A stretch of DNA of 64,000 nt. Source: Cryptomeria japonica (Eukaryota; Streptophyta; Pinopsida; Cupressales; Cupressaceae). Positions 12,641 through 24,928 of this stretch are shown piece by piece (position 1 is the first letter of the stretch; each line of letters begins with the position of its first letter). The stretch covers positions 144,378,247 to 144,442,246 of the forward strand of contig NC_081412.1 in NCBI RefSeq assembly GCF_030272615.1, given 5' to 3'. Position numbers and translations under genes: made by a program. The notes under the pieces are model-generated. The model was not told the origin of the DNA. It did not search any database and saw only the letters and a list, made by a program, of their open reading frames with translations.

Positions 12641-13330
12641 AGAGTTGTCTACTACATCAATAGAACACTCATTGGATATGAAGTCAACTGTACACCAATA
12701 CAAAGAGCATGTCTTGCAGTAGTTTTTGCATCGCAAAAATTGAGACACTATATGTTGAGTCATAAAGTCCATCTCATTGCACAATTTGATCCACTCAAGT
12801 ACCTGATGAATATAGAAACACTAACCGGAAGACTTGCAAAGTGGGTTATGATACTTAGTGAATTTGACATTGAATATGTCAATATAAAATCCATAAAAGG
12901 ACACATCATAAAAGATCAATTTGCAAAAGAAACCCTACAAGACAGCCATCCAATGGTGGTGGATTTTCCAGATGAATTAGTATTTACAATATCAGCACAA
13001 ACAAACTGGAAACTATTTTTTGATGGGTCTCACACAAATCATGGAGCAGGAGAAGGAATTTTGTTCATAACTCCTCGAGGAGATTCAATTCCCAAATCAT
13101 TTAGGATCAACTTCCCTTTCACCAATAACATTGATGAATATGAAGCCCTGATTGTAGGACTAGGCATTGCACTACAATGGAAGATCATGGAACTACAAGT
13201 CTTTCGAGACTCACAACTTATTATTAATCAAGTCAATGATGATAACAATACAAAAGATGATAAGCTAACACCGTACAAGCAATTGGTGGAAGAATACAAG
13301 AAACACTTCACCAATGTAACATTTGAATAG
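12640..13330 (+). pseudogene. Tat RNase H followed by a second RNase H
   Basis: The first part (to about 12930) is the C-terminal half of a gypsy RNase H, with LRHYMLSHKVHLIAQFDPL and GRLAKWVMILSEFDIEYV. It is followed by a second RNase H: LFFDGSHTNHGAGEGI (first Asp), NNIDEYEALIVGLGIAL (Glu) and FRDSQLIINQVND (second Asp). Two successive RNase H domains are the diagnostic feature of the Tat lineage. This second domain is open for 196 codons and keeps its catalytic residues. Confidence 0.85.
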
Positions 13331-13363
13331 ATACCAAGGGCAAAAAACAAGGCAACAGATGCA

Positions 13364-14758
13364 ATGGCAATGGTAGGTTCTCTCTTGGACATGCCAAATG
13401 ATGGAACTCACTTTGAATTTCAAGAGGAACAACTCATTATCCCAGCTTATGAAATACCATCCACTAAATATGTATGTATGATAATAGGACCTGAGTCCCC
13501 ATGGTACAAAGATATATATGCATTTCTTCATGATCAATATATACCTCCTGATCTTTCACGAAGACAAAGGAAGGAAATCATTTGATAATCATCAAAACAT
13601 TTAATTATTGTTGACACTTTGTACATAAAAAGTGTAGATGACACCTTACTTAGATGCCTTAATGTTGAGGAGGTGCAAATTGCCTTGAAAGAAATTCATG
13701 ATGGCATATGTGGGGCACATTCTTTAGGGCCTACTCTAGCAAAAACACTATTGTGAACAGGTTATTATTGGCCTATAATGGAAAAGGATTCTTACAAGTA
13801 TGTCCAGAGATGCAAGCAATGCCAAAAGCATGGGAACCTGATCCATGCACCTGCTCAAGATCTTCAGCCAATAACATCACCATGGCCATTTTCACAGTAA
13901 GGATTAGATCTTGTAGGGAAAATAAACCCTACCTCCTCCAACAGACATAAGTTTATCCTAACAGCTACATAATACTTCACAAAATGGTTTGAAGCAATCT
14001 CGATGACCTTCACAATAGGAAATCAAATAGCTAAATTCATTTCAAATTATATTATTTGTAGATATGGAGTACCCATGTGCATTGTAACTGATAATAGATG
14101 ACCCTTCAAAAATCAAGAAGTGAGTGAACTTTGCGAACAATTTCACATCCAACAATGTTTTGCAATAACCTACTATCCCCAAAGCAATGGTCAAGTTGAG
14201 GCAACAAACAAAACTATTTTGAAAATTTTAAAGAAAGTTGTCAATGACAATGGACAAGATTGGCATCTCCAACTGAATCTAGCTCTCTAGGCCTATCGAA
14301 CTAGTATCTATACAACAACTGGTACCACGTTGTTGTCTTTGGTTTATGGATCAGAATTTATTTTTCCTATCGAGGTAAAATTGCCATCGCTAAGGGTCTC
14401 TCGGAAAAACATTATCTTAGAAGAAGACTATAGAGTAGCATGTTTGCAAGAACTAGAATTCCTAGATGAAAAATGATAAAGCGCTCTAAATCATTTACAA
14501 GGATATCAAAAAAGAATGAGAAGAAGCTACAACAAAAGACTTAACTCATGTTGCTTCAAAATAGGAGACATTATTCTTAAAGAAAATCAAAGGAACCTCG
14601 TTGAACGCAAAAAACCAGGAAAATTTGAGCCTAACTGGTTAGGTCCATTTGTCATAATGAAAGTAATCATAAATGACGCTTATCATTTGCAAACAATGGA
14701 GGGAGATCCACTCCTTGATCCCATTAACATAATGCACCTAAAAAGATATTACATCTAA
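13364..14758 (+). pseudogene. Tat integrase, decayed
   Basis: Across three frames one can read the zinc-binding HDGICGAHSLG...RCKQCQKHGN pattern (13700-13850), the second core Asp in PMCIVTDNR and the Glu-bearing YYPQSNGQVEATNKT (about 14170-14215). The C-terminal part (14516-14758) has RRSYNKRL, KFEPNWLGPFVI and HLKRYYI, the normal gypsy integrase ending. There is no chromodomain, as expected for Tat. Several stops (for example in the core near 14098 and 14288) disable it. Confidence 0.83.
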
Positions 14759-17141
14759 GGGTGGGTTCATTTCAAATTTTAGTACTGTATTTGCATATAT
14801 CTTTATTGCATTGCATATCTTCATTTCAGAGTACATCATAGTTGCTTGCATATCACCACTGCACAACATATAGTTGCATATCATTATTGCTTTTTCATAT
14901 AGTGACATCAATAAATCAAGGAGATTGTTTGAGTCATTCACCTGGTGCACTAAAAGGAACGAAGGTTGTCTCATTTCCTAGATAATTGTTCATGAAGCCT
15001 TTAGGAGGCCTTTAGTTATTCATCTTCAAAGTCACCTTGTGATTAAGCTTTATCCTTGGTTGGGTAGAGGTTTCACTATCAATTCTTGTTACCCAAAATA
15101 TATCAATTTCTATATCTCACACATTAATCAAAAGCTCTAAGTCATTACAGATACCTAGTTGGTCATGTGGCTAGTGAAAAATCCAATATTTTGCTTCAGT
15201 GTTGTTGTAATTGTCATACCTACGTAGGTTTCATTACTTACAAGTCAAGGCAAAAAGTAAAAAAAAAGGAAAGAAAGAAAAATACTATGCCAATATCCAT
15301 CTCAAGGCAGAATACAAAAAAATGATATATTACTGAAATATCACGCATACAAGTGTGACAATAAAAGCTTGACTATGGGAACATGCAAGTAACTCCATTA
15401 GGGATATGGATGCCTATTGGAAATGGAGCAATATTTAAGAGATTACAGTGCATAACCTTATCAAAGCCCTAAAAGCTTGCTGATAGCAAGGCTCTATCTA
15501 GGATGCTTTTGAAGTCAGAATAACTCACGTAGCTATCCACATAGGATTCCAAGGGTCTTTGATGGTTATAAGAGTTAGAATGAATCCAAATGCACACACA
15601 TGGGAAAAAGAAGATCAAAGTTTCGATAATTGATGGAGAACTTTTCCATGCCTCCATTCATAAATCTTGGTTACATAGTGTGTTAGGTTGGATGGTCTAA
15701 GATTTTTTGAGAGCAGATTAAACTCCTATCTCTGAAACATTTCACACCTTCAATTCAATCAGTACATGTCAAAATGAAGGAAACACACAATCATCCTTGT
15801 TTGAATAGGAACTGCATCTTCATCTTGCATACTACATTAGTATACCTCATGTCAAAATTCATTGTCTCTATATACATGTTGCATATCATCATATAGGGTT
15901 GCATACTTGGGGGCATAACTGAAAAACCCTAAAAATCATAAAAAGCCCTGAAAAAAGAAAAAAGAATCAAAACATTCAAATATCAATTAAAAAACTTGTA
16001 ATAAATTCTCTCGCAAGAATCAAACACCCTAGCAGATATCCAGCAAACACTTTGCATGAAGTTAAATAAAGGATACAACTATCGTGTCAAAATGTCTACA
16101 ATCAAGCTGATCAATTGTCTAATCTATCGAATCTCTATCAAACTATCAATGTGATCAATATCTTGTCTTAAACATAATCGATACACTTGAAACCAGACGG
16201 GTCAGTATTAAATGGGGTCCAAAACTTTTGAAACCAAATATTATCAAAATCACATCAAACATATCAAAGCAAAGGCACAGTGAGTCCAACTGCTGAGTTT
16301 TGTCTATTTTGGTTGACACTTTTTATCAAATTGGTGAAGATCATTTCTTTTAGCTACTCAAGGATGTCCAAAAAGTGACTAGAGGAGTCGTGATGGGCAT
16401 GATACTTTTCTTTGCTTGTTATTTTTGGTTTGAACCAATGAAGTTCTGGGGTAATTTCTCTAGTGGGTGTCTGTGATAGGAGTATTTAGCTAATGGATGC
16501 CACACATACCTCGACCCTTAGCGTAATTCCCAGAATGGAGGGTTTATTCCTTATCTGATATGTGTTTGTTTCTTTGCAATGAGATATCTATACATCTTGG
16601 TTCCTCATACCCTAGTGTAATAAGGTCCATTGTTAAATAATAAGGCTAAATGATGATAATGTATTGCACTACGAATAAAACAATGAAGACTTTCTCATCA
16701 AAATTCTATCAAATTGTTTCTATCATATCTACTTCTAGAATAAATAAAGGTTGATTCGATTGATTTATCATTTCATATCATTCCTTCTAATCTATTCTCC
16801 ATCTAACAACTAACAATTCTTCCAAATTAACGATTTTCAACACCTATTTTGACACAACAAAAAAATTTAGGATCACATTTTCATATAAATCATTTCACAT
16901 AATGTTGCATTAGTCCATTGCATTATCATAAATATTTCATCAATATTCACATATACATTCATAGATCACAAAATAATGAAACATCACTACATTACCAAGT
17001 AAGCATAACCATAAAAACAACAAAGAAACATTAGACCATGAAGTTCATCATCAAATAGCTCATCAAGAATGCATATCATATATCCAATAGAAATGTTTCC
17101 AAATGCATCGTATCTATGATACAACATCAATAACAAAACTC
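14759..17141 (+). other. Tat 3' noncoding region between integrase and antisense gene
   Basis: No convincing coding frame on either strand. The sequence is AT-rich, with simple runs (for example A/G-rich at 15240-15285). In Tat elements this interval is normally noncoding and lies before the polypurine tract. For the antisense gene it would be the 3' flank. Confidence 0.5.
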
Positions 17142-19540
17142 TCAACCCATGTTGCCTCTATCAGTAGGTGCATCTTGCCTAACTCCAGTCTGTCCCGATG
17201 GTGCCCTAGGACCCATCACTCCTCCACTGCTAGTCTGTTGAGAGGTAGACCAACTTGATCTCCTCCCCATAAAAGCACTAAAACTAGGCTCCCTCTAACC
17301 CTTAGGAATGACTCTCTCATAAGCCTGCCTATAGTAAATAGCCTCCTGTGCAACAACAAAATATCTATCTTCCTGCCTTCGTGCCTCTATCACCGGCCCA
17401 AATAACTGATCATATGCATCCATGGTGATCTGAGCTCTCCTAACTATCTCATCCCTCTCTCTCTATAGTAAATCTCTCTCAGTGGCTATCTGATCCCTCT
17501 CTGTAGTCAACTCCTTCATCGCCCACTGATAGTTATCTCTATCCTTCATCTATCGTTGTCGCAAAGTAGTGACCAAGTCCTCTAAACTCCTAACTCAATC
17601 TTTCAATCCCTCCTCATCTCCTCTCTCCACACCTTCTCACTCCATAGCTTGGGGCATCCCAACATCATCTCCACTATCCCCACCCTCATCCCCATCACTG
17701 CTCAATGAGCCTGATGTTGACTCATTGTCCTCACTATCACTCCTATCCGAACTACTCATAGATGTAGTCTCTCCACTAATATCCACATCCTCCTCTCCAC
17801 TCTTTACCTACTCTACAACCATTGCTATCAGATCTATCCTACCTCCATCTCTCCCTCCTCCATCTTTCCCCCCATCTCTCCCCCCACCAATCGCTCTCCC
17901 CATGAGACCCTTGCCATGTCTAATTTGTTGAGCAATAATCAGAATTATCAGATCTGTTAAAGGTATGGGCCTATGTTGTATCCACCATACACTATATTGT
18001 GTTGTGGTCCCTGGATCTACTACACAAAACTGCCATCCCCACTGAATAGGATCAAGAGCATAAAACTCAACAATAACAACATGAGGCTGCACACAATCAC
18101 CCCAATCACCAACCTCTCAAGTAGTACGAGCAAAATAATTTGTCACATCTGAAATACCCTATATCTCTCCAAATTGTTAGAGTACATGGCCAAGAAGATG
18201 CATATCAATAACCCTATGACCACCCATGTCTTGACCAATAAGATATCTTTGTTGTCGACAAAAAGGAAGATGTTGGGCATCATCAGCCCAACTAGGGCAA
18301 GTGAGATAAGGTCTCCATGAGAAATACTATAAGATATCAATCTGATGATGCCAATACAAAATGTTACTCAATGCCCTATGTCTCACACCAACAGTGTACC
18401 CGTAAGCATATGGCCTATCTGGCTCTAAATCAACATGTAACGTAGGATGAAAGATATCTATGTGCTCCCAAGCCCATATATGGAGCAAATAAATGCCACA
18501 TTCAGCCGATTTCTATCGCAACTAAAAAATCCCATGCATCTGATGATATAAATTGGCAAGAAGACATAGACTCCAAGAAAACACTCATCTATCAATAATC
18601 ATATCATGCATGACTCGTCCCCATCCAACAGGGAAACCATGGGTACGTCTATCAAGGATCAATAATCCAACAATAGTGAGATCGTCATAATCAAAATCAT
18701 CCCAATGAATCTCATAATGACCATGAATATGGAGATCCTCCTTCGAACACTCAAACAGTGTACACAAAGCAGATACACCACCATGACGATCAAAAGTAAC
18801 TCGTGTACCAAATATCGAAATGTGTAAGATACACCACACATCCTCAAGTGTGATGGTTGCCTCACCTATCGGTAGATGAAAAGAACATGTCTCTGAATGT
18901 CACCACTCAATCAAAGTAGTAATCATGGCCCTGTTGGTCGTAACCTCAAGCAAATGTGCTATGTGATACAATCCAACCTATCGCAACAAAGTGGTATCCT
19001 CTGCATCCAAGAAATGACATCGATCAAGACCATCTAGCCTTGTCTGTCTAGCAAGCAATACTGGACAACGCTCCTACATTTAAAAAGAAAAATGAATTAG
19101 TTACATCATTCACATCATCAGGATGCATGAATAAATGACTATCATTATTAATCATAAATTTAAATTTTCAATTGCAAAATACTTAAACCAATTGCGAGAT
19201 AATATTCACAAGTGCGAATTAGTATTGTTAACTGCGAATCAAAATTTTTAAGTGTGAACTAATTTTGACAAATGCAAATCAATAACTTCAAGTTTAAGCT
19301 AAAAAATCAATTGCAAATCATTAAAAGCAAATGTGAATCATTAATATCAAATGTGAAAAAATTGACATGCAATTAAGAAGTGCATAAAATTAGACCTATC
19401 AAACATCGATGAAAAAATTGGAAAAAACAGATTAAAACAAGCAAAAAATCATGACAACTCACCATGCCACTAGTGTCGAGAGGTCTCTGATATGACCACA
19501 CTCGCTCAGACAAATGTAGCCTCGCTCTGTGACCTGCCAT
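17142..19540 (-). pseudogene. Antisense plant mobile domain (PMD) gene with one intron
   Basis: Read on the minus strand, exon 1 runs 19540 to 19463 (26 codons from ATG; starts MAGHRARLHLSERVW). A donor GTGAGT follows, and a 389-bp intron ends in TGTAG at 19074. Exon 2 runs 19073 to 17142 (644 codons) in one frame. Exon 2 has the PMD signature: RLDGLDRCHFLD, SFHLPIGEATITLEDVW and ILHISIFGTRVTFDRHGG, then FCRQQRYLIGQDMG and YALDPIQWGWQFCVVDPG. The C-terminal third is acidic and Ser-rich with a coiled-coil-like charged stretch. About fifteen in-frame stops interrupt it, but I saw no frameshift. PMD proteins are transposase-related, and copies occur in plant genes and in Tat elements. The role of the PMD inside Tat elements is not known. 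Confidence 0.75.
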
Positions 19541-19817
19541 CTCACTCTAAGGATGCTGAAAGCACTAATACTTTAAGGACCTTTTACAAAGCAAAAGAGT
19601 ACAAATGAGCTCAAATCAATACCAATTTTCAATTTATAGCTCACAATTAGGGCTTTTTGCCACCCTAACGGTTGTGGACCCCTCCAACTTCAATGTAGTT
19701 GTAGACATACCAAACGAGATCGAAACCTTACCAAACTACACATTATCACTATCTAGCACATTTATGAAAAAATGGTCTTCATTCCACAATTTTTTGACCA
19801 CTTTTTCCGAGGGGGCA

Positions 19818-19825
19818 TATTTATA
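19818..19825 (-). promoter_or_regulatory. TATA box for the antisense PMD gene
   Basis: The minus strand reads TATAAATA here, about 280 bp upstream of the PMD start codon and inside the retroelement. Distance and orientation suit a separate antisense promoter. This rests on the motif only. Confidence 0.4.
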
Positions 19826-19915
19826 CCCTAAGTGTTACCAGGGCATACTGAGGCAGATTTTTTTTATTTTCTTTGAAACAACGTCGTTCTGACATTGTGT
19901 CAAAAGAGGGGCAAA

Positions 19916-20986
19916 TGTAGACACCTAAAAATGTCTCATCGATCTTACACTAATTATTTGTCTATTTAATTAAGTAATTCTTTAATTATTTAGTTAAACT
20001 AACCTATTCTTCTAATCAATTCAAATCATTATTAATTGTCCAAACTTCTGCATCATTCTAATAAATTAACCCTATCTCAATTATTAATTAAATATTAATT
20101 ATTTAATTAATTGTGACATTTTCCTTAGTTAAATAATCTTTATTATTTAATTAATTCAATTTCCTAAGTTTAAATAATTTCATTTAAACTATTTAAATTA
20201 ATTAATTAAATTCCTCCAATTCCCCAAATTATAATTCCAATCATTTCTCCCAAATTCTAATTCTAATTAATTTCATTTCCTCCAAATTCACATTTCACCA
20301 AATCTGAATTTCAATTAATTTCATGTGCATTTCAACATTCGAAAGTCCAAATTCAAATCTAAATTGAAAATGAGAATCAAATTCAATTCAAAATCCTACA
20401 ACACATGCTAAAATCGAAACTGATTGATAAAATCAGTTAACTCAGTTAACTCGTCAATCATCCTTTTTAACTCTCAATCACCTTTTTTCTGACTAATCCA
20501 TCTAATCAGTCATCTCCTTAATCAATCCAGTCAACTAGCTAGTCAATTCACTCTACTGATCAATCAATTGAGTTTACTAGCCAATCTATTTAGTTCACTC
20601 TCCAATCTATTGAGTTAACAAATCAATCAACTATGTTAATTGATCAATCTAACTCAGTTATCTATCAGTCAACACTTGAGTTCTATTTCTCACCCCCTTT
20701 GTATTAAAAATCTATAAATTCAACCTATTTTCTCAATTCAAGCTAGAACCACAGTCTTCAAAACTATTGTCCATCTTATGTAGGAAATCAGTGTAATACC
20801 TGAGAGCCACCTACATCAACAATAATGGAGAAGAGAAATGGAAACCTTACTATGTCAATTGAGGGAGTCTTAGATAGATCTTTCTTTCATTTCAATTGAT
20901 TTTGCATCATTTCATTGTAATTTAAGAGTAATATTAATTAGATTAGAGTTGTGATTCACTCTTTGATATCTGATTATGCGATTTAC
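19916..20986 (+). repeat. Tat 3' LTR (right end approximate)
   Basis: The polypurine tract AAAAGAGGGG (19902-19911) is followed by TGTAGACACC, a start typical of plant Tat LTRs. The interior is very AT-rich, with many TTAATT blocks and TCAATCA-type runs. A TATA-like CTATAAATTC lies near 20711. The end is placed at GCGATTTACA because coding sequence of an older gypsy element resumes soon after; an end near 21014 is also possible. Confidence 0.65.
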
Positions 20987-21004
20987 ACTTATTTTACCCC
21001 TAGA

Positions 21005-21495
21005 TACAGATATTACATTCTCACAAGATGAATTGCCTTCTTTAGAGGTTCAAAATGACCCCCTCGTGATCACATATTTCATTCATTAACATAAGATAAG
21101 ATGTAATTTAATTGAAAATTGTTCAAGCCTTAATGTTTATAGATAAGATAAATTGGGATTTTTTCTTCATTCATTCTTATGCTCTCTATGTTTGTGGATT
21201 TGATAATGCTAGTAGAGAGTCACTTGGTAGAATCATATTACCTATTACAGTAGGGCCCATGACTTTACCCACCCCTATCCATGTCATTCTTGATACTCTT
21301 AGTTATAATCTTCTTCTAGGTAGACCATGGATTCATGTTATGAAAGAAGCCCCTTCTACCCTCCACTTCATAATCAAATTTATACATGACAATGAACTCT
21401 ACACAATCAAGACTGACCCTAATCCTTATAACATTGTTCAAGATGAAGTGGGATGCATATCTTCCTTTCACACTATGATTCCTTCTACAATATAG
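21005..21495 (+). pseudogene. Second gypsy element (gypsy-2): protease fragment
   Basis: After the Tat LTR the sequence encodes a gypsy protease-like stretch in at least two frames: LPSLEVQNDPLVITYF, then GRIILPITVGPMTLPT, VILDTLSYNLLLGRPWIH and EAPSTLHFIIKF. This parallels the Tat-1 protease (LLGHPWIHTMQALPSTFHQ), so gypsy-2 is a related but distinct element. Its 5' part lies left of the Tat insertion, outside the window. No reverse transcriptase or integrase of this element is seen to the right. Confidence 0.65.
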
Positions 21496-22160
21496 TCTCC
21501 TATCGATGATGTTTTGTTAGAAAAAAATAGGGGTTGATTAGAATTTACAGCTTCATTTAATGAATATAAGGTCCCCCAATTGAAGTATGAAGCCTTAAAG
21601 GAGTCTTGTGTTTAATTCATCCAAGCTTCTTTTAAATCCATTCCAACCTTTTCTTCCAAAACTTGTCCCCCCTGATGATTGGATTTGTTTAGAATTTCAA
21701 ACTAAGAATGAACCTCCTCCTCTTGACATTTCAACATCTATATTTGATTCTAAACATGGATACAATAGACATTATTTAGGATAAGTACAACAAAGTTTTG
21801 AGGCTCATGAGAAATCTACATCACACTTTTCCAAAGAGAGTTTAGGTTTGCAACCACCTCCTTTGTCAATATCCCCTCTCCCATTGTCTAATGAACCTAT
21901 GTCTTCTTCTCCCAACTTCTCATCACAACAAAAGAGTATTTTGTTTAAGTATTTTAAAGCCAACTTGATTACTCTCCCTTTTAAAAATCAAAGCAAGAAT
22001 CATAAACAAAATTAGGACAATCCTTCTTTTTGTAAATATAATCAAATCCATGGCCATTCCACTAATGAATTTCATGACTTGGAGAATAAAATTAAACAAC
22101 TTATTGTAATTGGTATCATTAAAATAACATGTAACATTGCACTTGCATCTTATTCCTTCT
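21496..22160 (+). pseudogene. gypsy-2 post-protease region with zinc-knuckle-like motif
   Basis: Degenerate coding sequence continues: WICLEFQTKNEPPPLD, then a Ser/Pro-rich spacer. At about 22035-22110 there is CKYNQIHGHSTNEFHDLENKI, like the CxYHxxxGHxTxxC-LK motif that in Tat-1 lies at the end of gag. Here it follows the protease. The last cysteine is Phe. This could be a rearrangement or a second nucleic-acid binding motif. Confidence 0.45.
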
Positions 22161-22924
22161 AAATAACATTTAATTTACTAAATTATGTTGCTCCTCACTA
22201 TGTGACATTGGTAGTTTACCTTTTGGGGGTTCATTGTCAATCATGGTGGTATAATTTCATATGTAATCATACTTTGGTAGCAACATAATAGCCTAGTTAT
22301 TCTTTTCTCTACATTGGGGGGCAAGAATAGTTTTAAGTCATTCCTCCTCCTTAGGATCCACTTTCCCCTTGTTGAGTTGTATATTTTCAAAATGGTTTTC
22401 CTTTATTGCACAAAATTGAGTCCTCTTCCTTTTTTAAAAGTGTGTCTTTTATAAATTATCTCTCCTTGGCGGTTGAAAGTATGCTATCTTTGATCAAGAA
22501 TCCCCTTTCCTTGCAATAGAGAAGGTGTGTATTCTTGATCTCCTTCCCCTTTCTTAGTTTCAAAGATGTCATCTTTATTAAAGATATTCCCACTTTTTAG
22601 AGGTAGATATCTATAGGAAAATATTTCTTCCTCCCTCTTTGATAGTCATGTATCATTGAAATAGATCCCTTGACACTTGTGGCAATATATCTCCTTTACA
22701 ACTATCTCTTCCTTTCTTAAATAAATGTATCCTTTACAAGGATCTCTCTTCCTAGCTTGGAACACATGCATTTTTGTTGAGGATATCTTCTTGGTGGTGA
22801 AGGTATTTATCCTTAAGTGGATTTATATCTTACTTAAGATATCAACATGGAGGTATATTGACATCTTAAGGGGGGGCATACGAGGCCTCCTTTTTGCTTG
22901 TGGTAATGCATTGATGTGCCCCTT
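22161..22924. other. gypsy-2 noncoding or unrecognisable region
   Basis: T/C-rich sequence with CTTTCCTTG-type blocks. No domain was recognised on either strand. It probably belongs to the gypsy-2 interior. Confidence 0.3.
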
Positions 22925-23190
22925 GAGGTGTGGTTATCAATCTTTAGAGCTTGGTCACCTAGTATAGTGTGTATTTCTAATGTGATCATTGTTGTCGATG
23001 CCTACGAAGGTGTTGGTTATTATTGTCATTTGCATTTCCACAAGCGTTGATTACCTAGTATAGTTTTGCTTTATAGTGTAATCATTGTTGTCCATGCCTA
23101 TGCACATGTTGGTTATTGTTGTTGTTTGCATCTCCGTAGATGTTGATTACCTAGTATAGTGTGGCTTGCTAGTGTGATCATTTTGTTTCT
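22925..23190 (+). repeat. 96-bp tandem repeat, about 2.8 copies
   Basis: The marker ACCTAGTATAGT recurs with CCT at 22958, 23054 and 23150, exactly 96 bp apart. Each unit also has ATCATTGTTGTC-like, GTTGGTTAT and CATTTGCAT-like blocks. It lies inside gypsy-2, just left of the copia-2 insertion. Confidence 0.8.
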
Positions 23191-23557
23191 CTACATGAAT
23201 CACTCAACATAACACAACTTGTTGGCCAATGGAATTCATGGTTTATTTTCTCCTCAATCGGTGTATGTCCTTATTTTTCCTTTACGTCCACTTGTGCTCT
23301 TGCAATAATATGTTGAGAATAATATTAGTATTTGAGAAATTTTTGACATCAAGCTCTCTTCAACTAGTTGACTTGGAACCTTTTTTGTTTGCTTTAGTAC
23401 TAACATTGTTGGATTTGTGTATATTTGAAAGTTATTTGTATGGATTGATAGGATTGTGTGATTGGGGGCTTGATCATCCATGAAACTTAGTATCATCATA
23501 TCCCTAGCTTGTCTTTCTCTTAGATGCTCTATTTCTTCATTTCTAATTTACCATGAG

Positions 23558-24926
23558 AGTTGGATATTATTGCTTCTGCTAAGATATGTTGTTATCATTG
23601 ATGTCAATATATTCTTATGTTTTGGTGTTACAGAGAGTTGTTTGGGGATCTGTGTTTGCAGTGAGTTGATCTGGTTGGTTTATCCATTTGATATGTTGAA
23701 TCAACTAGAGATACCTCATTTTTTATTGATTCCATGATGATGTGTGGTGATTTGGTTGAGTTGTGGATTCCGGTATGAAGACTGTTCTTATGTGTTCAAT
23801 ATTGTAGTGTTTTGGTATTTGATCCATTGTGCTTTGATATGACTATATCTTTGGTTGCAGATTTGGGAGAGTGTTTTGGATATTCATGTGTATCCTCATT
23901 TTAGATGGTTCTTGATTTGGTGCTCCGCAAGTTATCTTTCTAGTCCGAATTGCTGTTGTTAAGTGTTCTTGAGTGTTAGTGTGTTGATCGATGGAAATTT
24001 GATTAAGTGGTGTTGGTGCAACTATTGCAGATGGTTCTAATGTTCTTATTGGTGTTTCTTGATCATGTCCTATTTTTTTTATGGTCTACATTGATCCATG
24101 TGTGCATTCTTGAAGATCTTATGGATTCGGTGATATTCTTCGTGTTATGCGGTATTTTCGGTGGTGTAACGTGTTGTGGTTGATCGTGGTGAGATTTTTG
24201 GTGGTGATGCATGTTTGAGGTGTTGACTTAGGTCCATGCTATGTCATCTATGGAATTGTATTGGTCTGGTGGTTGATTTATGTATCATGTGATGTAATTT
24301 TATAATTAAGGGTCGAGAATTTGGCTGACCTTGTAGTCAGGGTTGATGGTTTGTATAAATAGGTGTTAGATTCATGTAATTTGGATGTCGATGTGGTGTC
24401 TACATTATCAAAGAGTGGTGTGTGTGCACAAAAGTGAATTTATCCTTCAATATGATGTATTGAGTAGAGATTGTGCAGGGCAGAGAAATGTGCTTAACCA
24501 GAACTGTCATCGGGCATTAGCAGATACTATCTTTGTACTTCATGTAATCCAAATTATAGTTTGAACATTATTGTAAGAAAGTGAATCTTTCCTAAGGGTT
24601 GGAGCCTTCTAGGTATTGTATCTTGAGAAATGAGCTCTAGGTAGTGTGCCCAAATGCATGTGCATTCTCTATTGTAATATTTACACATACTACTACAGAG
24701 TATCATCTTATTGTGGGTAGGTTCCCACCATGGTTTTTCCCTTAACTGGGTTTTCCACGTCAAAAATATTGGTGTTATGTGTGTTGTTGGTATTGTATTT
24801 ATCTTTATTCTTATTGTAGTTGATTAGATTTGAGATTGAGTTTAATTTGTTTAATCCGGTGAAAACTGATTCAAGCCCGCCCCCCCCCCCCCCCCCCTTA
24901 GTTTTCCTTCATTGTTATTGCTAACA
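23558..24926 (+). repeat. copia-2 5' LTR
   Basis: About 1369 bp, colinear with 29512-30862. It ends TTGCTAACA. An 18-base run of C (24880-24897) stands near its end, where the 3' LTR has a much shorter C run before CTCTTAG. A GGTTTTTCCC block (near 24731) is shared with copia-1. Confidence 0.92.
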
Positions 24927-24928
24927 AT

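Larger units (their letters stand above)
1..20986 (+). mobile_element. Ty3/gypsy Tat-type LTR retrotransposon (left end outside window)
   Basis: Domains occur in the order upstream ORF, gag, protease, G-patch-like segment, reverse transcriptase, RNase H, second RNase H, integrase, antisense PMD gene, polypurine tract, 3' LTR. The second RNase H between the ordinary RNase H and integrase is a hallmark of the Tat lineage. Extra ORFs upstream of gag, or antisense between integrase and the 3' LTR, are also known from that lineage. The element is split by a copia insertion at 3802-10007; the protease reading resumes at 10008. All frames carry stops or shifts. The 5' LTR lies left of the window, so the target-site duplication and LTR identity cannot be checked. 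The right border is approximate. Confidence 0.8.

Noticed and set aside
17569-17931. 120-codon Ser/Pro-rich plus-strand frame
   Set aside because: Shadow of the acidic Ser/Gly-rich C-terminal part of the antisense PMD gene.
22925-23190. Regular repeats considered as a CRISPR array
   Set aside because: Adjacent 96-bp units without unique spacers, in a plant nuclear retroelement context.
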